This document shows positions 59,178 through 64,000 of a stretch of 64,000 bases of DNA, piece after piece. The position numbers and the translations under genes were made by a program. The DNA is taken from NCBI RefSeq assembly GCF_000186225.1, contig NC_014933.1, positions 310,001 through 374,000 of the forward strand. Reading direction: 5' to 3'. Source of the stretch: Bacteroides helcogenes P 36-108 (lineage in GTDB: Bacteria > Bacteroidota > Bacteroidia > Bacteroidales > Bacteroidaceae). The notes beneath the pieces are model-generated. The model saw nothing but the letters and a program-made list of their open reading frames with translations. It had not been told where the DNA came from and did not search any database. Each line of letters starts with the position of its first letter. The first letter of the stretch is position 1.

Positions 59178-60320
59178 ATGGGATACAACGAATTTATTGC
59201 GATTGTCAATACTTCGGCAATCTTTGTAATGGCATTGCTGGCCGTATTGCTGTTAGCTGCCACGAAGTTCCGGGGCGAGAACGCATATGCCGCCGCCATC
59301 ATCGTGCTGACGACCATTCCGACCTACTCTTATAACCTCTGCCGCAGCGAGGGGTGGTATGACATCGCTCTGTGGTTTGCTCCGTTCTCTTTCTCGGTCA
59401 ATACGATGCTGATGCCTTTGTTGTGGCTGTTCACCTACCGCAATTTCAATGCACGGTTCAAGTTCCATCCGGCAAGGCTGTTGCACTTCCTGCCTGCCGT
59501 GGGGTGCTTGGCGCTCTATTTCCTCTATATGCTTTCGCTTCCGTCCGCAGAGCGATACAACTTTATGGTTCACGAGAACACGGGCGATGATACTTGGCTG
59601 GGTGATGTCAATGCCGTGGTGGTCTTTACGCAGATGTTTGTCTATTTCACGATGATATTCGTTTATCTGCATCGGGCGGGAAAAATCATCCGTGAGAACT
59701 TTTCCGAAGCGGAATGGCTCTCCAAGCTGTGGATTCCGAAGTTCATGATGCTGTTTGCCGGGCTGTTCATGGCCGTATTCGTGTGCTACGCCCTTTGGCC
59801 GCGCACCGATGCGTGGCTGATACAGTTGCTGAACATCGTTGCAATGGGCTATTTGGTATTCCATGCCATGAAGACGGCCAACGTTCCGCCTACACTGACA
59901 TTCTCGGAAGTGCAGGCAGAGGTTGTGCAGCCGGCAAACAGCAAGTGCAATGATGATGCTACGGTCAATAGGGAACAGTTGCAGACGTATGCCGATGCCG
60001 TTGTAGAACACCTCAAAGCATCGGAGGCCTATCTTAATTCCGATTTGACATTGCAGGATGTGGCGAAAGAAACCGGAATATCGTTAAACAAATTATCTAA
60101 AGCAATCAATCTGATAGCAGGTAAGAATTTCTTCGAGTTGGTGAATGGAATGAGAATCGAGAAAGCGAAAGAATTGCTTACCGATTATAAGGAGAACAAT
60201 CAGACAATCGACATTGTAGCTTCCAACTGCGGCTTCAATTCCCGCGCGACATTCTACAACGCTTTCAAGAAATGCGAGGGTATCACACCGTCCCAATGGC
60301 TCAATTCGCATAAGAAATAA
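59178..60320 (+). CDS. AraC-family regulator with N-terminal multi-span membrane domain
   Basis: A 380-residue protein. The first 235 residues hold about seven hydrophobic helices (SAIFVMALLAVLLLAAT; FSFSVNTMLMPLLWLFTY; LLHFLPAVGCLALYFLYML; MFVYFTMIFVYLHRA; FMMLFAGLFMAVFVCYALW; LLNIVAMGYLVFHAM). The last 110 residues are an AraC helix-turn-helix domain (LTLQDVAKETGISLNKLSKAINLIAGKNFFELVNGMRIEKAKELL; IDIVASNCGFNSRATFYNAFKKCEGITPSQW). This membrane-bound design lets a transported or membrane signal reach DNA directly. It precedes the envelope-protein operon, which it may control. Confidence 0.9.
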   Translation: MGYNEFIAIVNTSAIFVMALLAVLLLAATKFRGENAYAAAIIVLTTIPTYSYNLCRSEGWYDIALWFAPFSFSVNTMLMPLLWLFTYRNFNARFKFHPARLLHFLPAVGCLALYFLYMLSLPSAERYNFMVHENTGDDTWLGDVNAVVVFTQMFVYFTMIFVYLHRAGKIIRENFSEAEWLSKLWIPKFMMLFAGLFMAVFVCYALWPRTDAWLIQLLNIVAMGYLVFHAMKTANVPPTLTFSEVQAEVVQPANSKCNDDATVNREQLQTYADAVVEHLKASEAYLNSDLTLQDVAKETGISLNKLSKAINLIAGKNFFELVNGMRIEKAKELLTDYKENNQTIDIVASNCGFNSRATFYNAFKKCEGITPSQWLNSHKK

Positions 60321-60336
60321 CTCCTCTTCCGGCTAT

Positions 60337-60375
60337 TTTGTCTAACCGTGCCACAGTTAGACAAATCATTTTCCC
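60337..60375 (+). terminator. Hairpin after the membrane AraC gene
   Basis: TTTGTCTAAC (60337-60346) pairs perfectly with GTTAGACAAA (60356-60365) around a 9-nt loop, followed by TCATTTTCCCCTTTT. It starts 17 bp after the stop. It may instead be a regulator site in front of the next promoter. Confidence 0.6.
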
Positions 60376-60404
60376 CTTTTATCTCCCAAAGGTTACATTT
60401 CCCA

Positions 60405-60412
60405 TAACTTTG
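60405..60412 (+). promoter_or_regulatory. Putative promoter -7 box of the envelope-protein operon
   Basis: The plus strand reads TAACTTTG (TAnnTTTG), about 45 nt before the ATG at 60457. No good -33 box. Confidence 0.5.
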
Positions 60413-60456
60413 TTCAACAACGAAAAAACGAATTGTTGAACATAAAAAAAGGAAAC

Positions 60457-61716
60457 ATGAAACGAATCATTACATTGGCATTGCTGCTCTTTATAATGGG
60501 AAGCGCAACGGAAGCCTACTCGCAGGGGTGGCTCAACAGGTTAGGTAAAAAGGTCGAAGAAAAGGCCAAACGAAAAGTGGAGGAGAAAGCGGAGAAAGCC
60601 GTGGACAAGGTTTTCGACAAGGCGGAAGATGCCGTAACGGGCAAAGGCAAGAAGGCCAAAACCCAGAACAACGATGCCGGACAGGATGCCGACGAGCAGG
60701 TGGCGCAGGACGGCGGACAGCAACAGAAAGGGCAATCTCTTGAAATGACTTATGCCAAGAGCGATTTCGTGCCGGGCGATGAGATTATTTTCGAGGATTT
60801 GATGGATAATGAACAATTAGGCGAATTTCCTTCGATGTGGGATTTGAAAAAAGGAAGTTGCGAAATTTCTATGGTTAATGGTAAGAAAGCTGTTACCCGT
60901 GATCCGGGAGTCAATGCGGAAATTGTACCATTGATGAAAGACATGACAAATTATCTGCCTGAGAAATTCACTATCGAAATGGATATTCTAATGGCTCCAC
61001 GCAGAGAAGGCAACCAATGGTATAAAATGTATTTTTATGATGCTGGTAAAAGACCTGTGATGGAATTTCAGATTGATAGTCGTGTGAATTACGTTGTTTC
61101 TTGGGATTATTATTCTCCTTCAAATGAAAGAATCGAGGGAGAATTTAAAACGGAAGATCTTATCACCTCCGGCGGTTGGCATCATTTGGCGATGTCGTTC
61201 AATAAGCGAGCATTCAAGATGTATATCGACGGGGTGCGTATTGCGAATATCCCTAACATGAAACAGCCAGCCAATTTCATGTATTCCGACTTCCCGATGA
61301 ATAGCGCTTCAGGAGCCGCCCTTACCAATTTTCGCATTGCCCAAGGCGCTGTTCCCCTGTACGACCGCATGATGAGCGACGGCAAGTTCATTACCTACGG
61401 CATCACCTTCGACGTGGGCAAGTCCGTCATCAAACCCGAATCGATGGGTGAGATTAACCGCATTGTGCAACTGATGACCGAGAATCCGACGCTGAAATTC
61501 TCCGTCGAGGGACACACCGACAGCACCGGCAACGCCACGAGCAACCAAACACTCAGCGAAGCCCGCTCGAAATCCATCGTCGATAAGTTAGTGGAAATGG
61601 GCATCGCCGCCGACCGCCTCACCTCCTCCGGCAAAGGTCAAACCACCCCCATTGCCGATAATGCCACGGATGAGGGACGTGCCAAGAACCGAAGAGTAGA
61701 ATTCGTGAAAATATAA
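60457..61716 (+). CDS. OmpA-family protein with LamG/concanavalin-like middle domain
   Basis: Starting at 60457 (MKRIITLALLLFIMGSATEAYSQ) gives 419 residues with a signal peptide; an in-frame ATG at 60433 is less likely. A Lys/Glu-rich coiled segment (about 25-75) is followed by a jelly-roll resembling LamG/concanavalin domains (about 110-290: FTIEMDILMAPRREGNQWYKMYF; GWHHLAMSFNKRAFKMYIDGVRI) and a C-terminal OmpA-like peptidoglycan-binding domain (ITFDVGKSVIKPESMGEINRIVQLM; VEGHTDSTGNATSNQTLSEARSKSIVDKLVEMGI). It probably holds an envelope structure to peptidoglycan while binding sugar or protein. It heads an operon with short gaps (6, 20 and 35 bp). Confidence 0.85.
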   Translation: MKRIITLALLLFIMGSATEAYSQGWLNRLGKKVEEKAKRKVEEKAEKAVDKVFDKAEDAVTGKGKKAKTQNNDAGQDADEQVAQDGGQQQKGQSLEMTYAKSDFVPGDEIIFEDLMDNEQLGEFPSMWDLKKGSCEISMVNGKKAVTRDPGVNAEIVPLMKDMTNYLPEKFTIEMDILMAPRREGNQWYKMYFYDAGKRPVMEFQIDSRVNYVVSWDYYSPSNERIEGEFKTEDLITSGGWHHLAMSFNKRAFKMYIDGVRIANIPNMKQPANFMYSDFPMNSASGAALTNFRIAQGAVPLYDRMMSDGKFITYGITFDVGKSVIKPESMGEINRIVQLMTENPTLKFSVEGHTDSTGNATSNQTLSEARSKSIVDKLVEMGIAADRLTSSGKGQTTPIADNATDEGRAKNRRVEFVKI

Positions 61717-61722
61717 GCCGCC

Positions 61723-62688
61723 ATGTATCGTTGCACTATACTATTGAAAACGCTATTGTTGTCGGCACTTTTCGGAGTACCGACAGCAGCGGTGCATGCA
61801 CAACTTCGGGTGGTTGATGTCTCAACATTGTCGGAAAAGGGAAACTACGAACGGGAAGGCGTGGTAACCGAAGAAACCGCCAACGACGAGGAATTTGTAA
61901 GCCTGTTGATGCAACTTCGGCAGCACGCCAACAAGACTTTGGCAACCGAAGCGCAAGACATGCACAAGAACAACAGCAGCAATCTCGATGCCTCGTTGCA
62001 GAAACTCGAAGAAGTCCGGAAAATGGGCGCGATATCCGAAGCCGACTATCAAAAGGCGATTGCCCAATTCAACAAAGCGAAAGCCGACATGGCGAAAGCT
62101 GACGAAACGGTCGGGCAACAAGCCTCCGGCAAAGGCATTTCCGACCCCGCCGCCCTGAAGGAGCGGATACGCCAATACTGCGTGGGTAAACGGTTCTACC
62201 GCCATGTGTGCCCCGAGGTGAAGGGCGTGCGGCGGGTCGATGTGGGTTCGCTTAATGGAGGTCCCATACCCCGATACAGAGGATTTATCAATAGTTTAGG
62301 CGAAATCATGGTTGAACCCGACCGATACTCGAATTTCAACTCGGGCGTAGCGGGGATAACTTGGAACCGTGACAACGCCTCTATGTGTTTCAGTATCGAC
62401 GACAAGGCGATAGCGCATATCTGGAACGGAAAGGACGAGTATAGAAGCGCTTGCATGATAGACAACAAGGGGCGCGTGCTGTTGTCGGGCGACTACCTGT
62501 GGCTCTCCTTTTTTAGGGATTGCTGCCTGCTGAAAGCGGAGAAGACACAAGGAAAGTTCGGCATTATCGACTACGACGGAAACGTGCTTGAACCTTTCAT
62601 TCACAGCGGCCCCAATGCAGAGGAAATGTATAAAGCAAAAGACCGCATCATGAAGGAAAAAGGTTGGACGCCGATTCAATTATTCTGA
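61723..62688 (+). CDS. Exported protein of unknown function with WG-repeat-like C-terminus
   Basis: A 321-residue protein with a signal peptide (LLSALFGVPTAAVHAQ), a helical region (about 40-140) rich in Lys, Ala and Glu (LDASLQKLEEVRKMGAISEADYQKAIAQFNKAKADMAKA), and a beta-rich C-terminal part with short repeats such as GFINSLGEIMVEPDRY, CMIDNKGRVLLSGDY and FGIIDYDGNVLEPFIH, like KWG/WG beta-repeats. Cysteines in YCVGKRFYRHVCPE could form a disulfide. It was not assigned to a named family. The operon context suggests an envelope role. Confidence 0.7.
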   Translation: MYRCTILLKTLLLSALFGVPTAAVHAQLRVVDVSTLSEKGNYEREGVVTEETANDEEFVSLLMQLRQHANKTLATEAQDMHKNNSSNLDASLQKLEEVRKMGAISEADYQKAIAQFNKAKADMAKADETVGQQASGKGISDPAALKERIRQYCVGKRFYRHVCPEVKGVRRVDVGSLNGGPIPRYRGFINSLGEIMVEPDRYSNFNSGVAGITWNRDNASMCFSIDDKAIAHIWNGKDEYRSACMIDNKGRVLLSGDYLWLSFFRDCCLLKAEKTQGKFGIIDYDGNVLEPFIHSGPNAEEMYKAKDRIMKEKGWTPIQLF

Positions 62689-62708
62689 TAAACTTAAAAA
62701 TAAAAAGT

Positions 62709-63722
62709 ATGAAAAAGATAAGCATATTAACAACATTATTATGCCTTGCGGCAATAACCGCCGTGGCGCAAGCCCCGATGTCGCCCCGTGCGGCAATGGC
62801 GAATTGCAAGATGCCCGCCGACGTGGAGAAAAACAAGCAGTTAGACATCGCCGTGGGCAAATGGATGGAACAGCAGCAAGCCTTCGAAGTCAAGGAAATT
62901 GATTTCAAAGAAATGGAGAAGCAAGAGCAGGAAGCGCAACGCGAACGTCAGGAAAACGTCCAGATAGACCCGGAGAAACAGATGGCGAATATCCAGCGCA
63001 TGATGCAGGACATGAAGACGCACTACAAACTGACGGATAAGGAATTTGCCAACCTGCAACGCATGAGCGACAAACAGTCGGAAGCCTTCATCACCAAACG
63101 CTGCAAGGAACTGGGTATTCAGCCCCTCGACCCCTCGAAATACGGTATGCACTACGACCCGAAAGAGCAGGCGGAGACAACGAAACGCCAAGATGCCGAG
63201 GCGCAAATACCCGCGTTGGAAGCCAAGATAGCCGCCTACGACGAACGTTTCCAACAGGTGATGAAGAGAATCGAGGGACTGCGGAAGGAGCAGCAAGAAA
63301 CCTATGACAACAACGCGAAAGGGCTTTATGACAAAATGGTGGAATACTGGAATAAATGGCAGCATATAGAGAAAGACGTTCATGGCAAGAATCAGGCAAG
63401 ACTCGCCGAGGACACCTATGCGCCAGGAGGGAGAGCCGGAGACCAGCAATGGCAACTGCATTATGTGGGTGCGGCGCGCGAAAGCCTGCAAAGCCTGCTT
63501 TCCTACGCCGAGGAAGCCGACGACGCGCGGCTCACCATCGCCAAACTACGCCTTTCCACCATCAAAGACCCAATGGCACGCATGGGCATCAAGCAGCAGG
63601 CGCAGGGCAGTGCTGCCATGATGGTGTGGGCACATTTCAAGAGAGTGACGGAAGAGCGTCCCAATTCCAAATGCTTCGGCGAATTCATGGAGAAAGCGCG
63701 GAAAGCGGTGGGGGCCGAATAA
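62709..63722 (+). CDS. Exported coiled-coil protein, function unknown
   Basis: Starting at 62709 (MKKISILTTLLCLAAITAVAQA) gives 337 residues with a signal peptide; the in-frame ATG at 62664 lies inside the previous gene and is rejected. Most of the chain is predicted helical and highly charged (MEKQEQEAQRERQENVQIDPEKQ; IPALEAKIAAYDERFQQVMKRIEGLRKEQQETYDN), indicating long coiled coils. The C-terminal part (YVGAARESLQSLLSYAEEADDARLTIAKLR) resembles a helical bundle. No family was recognised. It is third in the envelope operon. Confidence 0.72.
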   Translation: MKKISILTTLLCLAAITAVAQAPMSPRAAMANCKMPADVEKNKQLDIAVGKWMEQQQAFEVKEIDFKEMEKQEQEAQRERQENVQIDPEKQMANIQRMMQDMKTHYKLTDKEFANLQRMSDKQSEAFITKRCKELGIQPLDPSKYGMHYDPKEQAETTKRQDAEAQIPALEAKIAAYDERFQQVMKRIEGLRKEQQETYDNNAKGLYDKMVEYWNKWQHIEKDVHGKNQARLAEDTYAPGGRAGDQQWQLHYVGAARESLQSLLSYAEEADDARLTIAKLRLSTIKDPMARMGIKQQAQGSAAMMVWAHFKRVTEERPNSKCFGEFMEKARKAVGAE

Positions 63723-63757
63723 AAAACAAAGCGTATGAAAAACATCCCTGAATCAAA

Positions 63758-64000
63758 ATGAGTTATTGCATAAACTGCGGAATGAAGCTGTCGGACGGGG
63801 TACGTTTCTGTACCGGATGCGGAACACCCGTACCGTCAGCCGGGGCGACCGAGGTGTCGCCACCGCAACAAGAGATAAAAGTAGAACAGCGGCAAGCGGC
63901 GCCTGCGGCAGCGACCGTGCAGGGTGTTGTGACACCTCCGCCTGCGGGCAGCCGTTATGCTCCCATGTCAACCGGAGGATTTATCGGTATCTTCCTGTTG
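63758..64000 (+). CDS. Zinc-ribbon protein, partial (3' end beyond window)
   Basis: The frame from the ATG at 63758 is open for 81 codons to the right edge. It begins MSYCINCGMKLSDGVRFCTGCGTPV, a double-CxxC zinc ribbon of the zinc_ribbon_2 type, followed by a Pro/Ala/Gln-rich linker and the start of a hydrophobic segment (GGFIGIFLL) that is probably a membrane helix. Proteins of this plan are usually membrane proteins with a cytoplasmic zinc ribbon, often preceding a transmembrane or DUF domain. It lies 35 bp after the coiled-coil gene, so likely in the same operon. Confidence 0.82.
   Translation, partial: MSYCINCGMKLSDGVRFCTGCGTPVPSAGATEVSPPQQEIKVEQRQAAPAAATVQGVVTPPPAGSRYAPMSTGGFIGIFLL

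Noticed and set aside
58928..59317. A 129-codon minus-strand frame over the AraC promoter
   Set aside because: It overlaps the AraC start antisense and shows no family resemblance.

Overview
The window reads as chromosome of a gut Bacteroides (order Bacteroidales). It carries two SusC/SusD outer-membrane pairs, many lipoproteins with a cysteine lipobox, periplasmic glycosidases, TPR-bearing sensor kinases, DUF4476 and DUF6057 proteins, and many upstream regions with the Bacteroides promoter -7 box TAnnTTTG. The species cannot be fixed from the sequence alone. No rRNA, tRNA, CRISPR array or insertion sequence was seen.

Positions 1-29819 hold a beta-mannan (probably acetylated galactoglucomannan) utilization region. 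On the minus strand are a GH130 mannosylglucose phosphorylase cut by the left edge, a GH26 mannanase, a TolB-like propeller protein with a CxxCH motif and its DUF6057 membrane partner, a surface glycan-binding lipoprotein, SusD, SusC, a GH5 mannanase, a CE7 acetyl esterase, an AraC regulator, a GH2 and a GH3. On the plus strand follow an aldo/keto reductase, a GH97 (probably alpha-galactosidase) and a second SusC/SusD pair. Endo-mannanases and the esterase would open the polymer, SusC/D import the oligosaccharides, GH97/GH3/GH2 strip side chains and GH130 phosphorolyses Man-Glc inside the cell. The second SusC/D pair sits behind an inverted-repeat-bounded segment that looks like an invertible promoter, apparently captured in the OFF orientation. 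This is the strongest finding.

Positions 29884-37379 (minus) hold a likely operon of a split 5'-nucleotidase (C-terminal-domain gene first) and two tandem NagZ-like GH3/beta-lactamase-fold fusions. The second fusion has lost the GH3 catalytic residues. Then come rplS (L19) with a textbook promoter and terminator, and a large MscS channel.

Positions 40711-47277 are signalling genes: a divergent LytTR regulator / LytS-type kinase pair, then two strong hairpins and a 22-bp tandem repeat, then a tandem of an intact and a degenerate histidine kinase. A ROK glucokinase follows on the minus strand.

Positions 48525-54325 are a MacAB-TolC type export operon. Positions 54463-58834 hold an AsmA-like/GT51 transglycosylase fusion, a basic Ser/Arg-rich secreted protein with a DUF4476 partner, and a CvfB-like S1 protein. 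Positions 59178-64000 hold a membrane-anchored AraC regulator and a compact operon of envelope proteins (OmpA-like, two of unknown function, a zinc-ribbon protein cut by the right edge).
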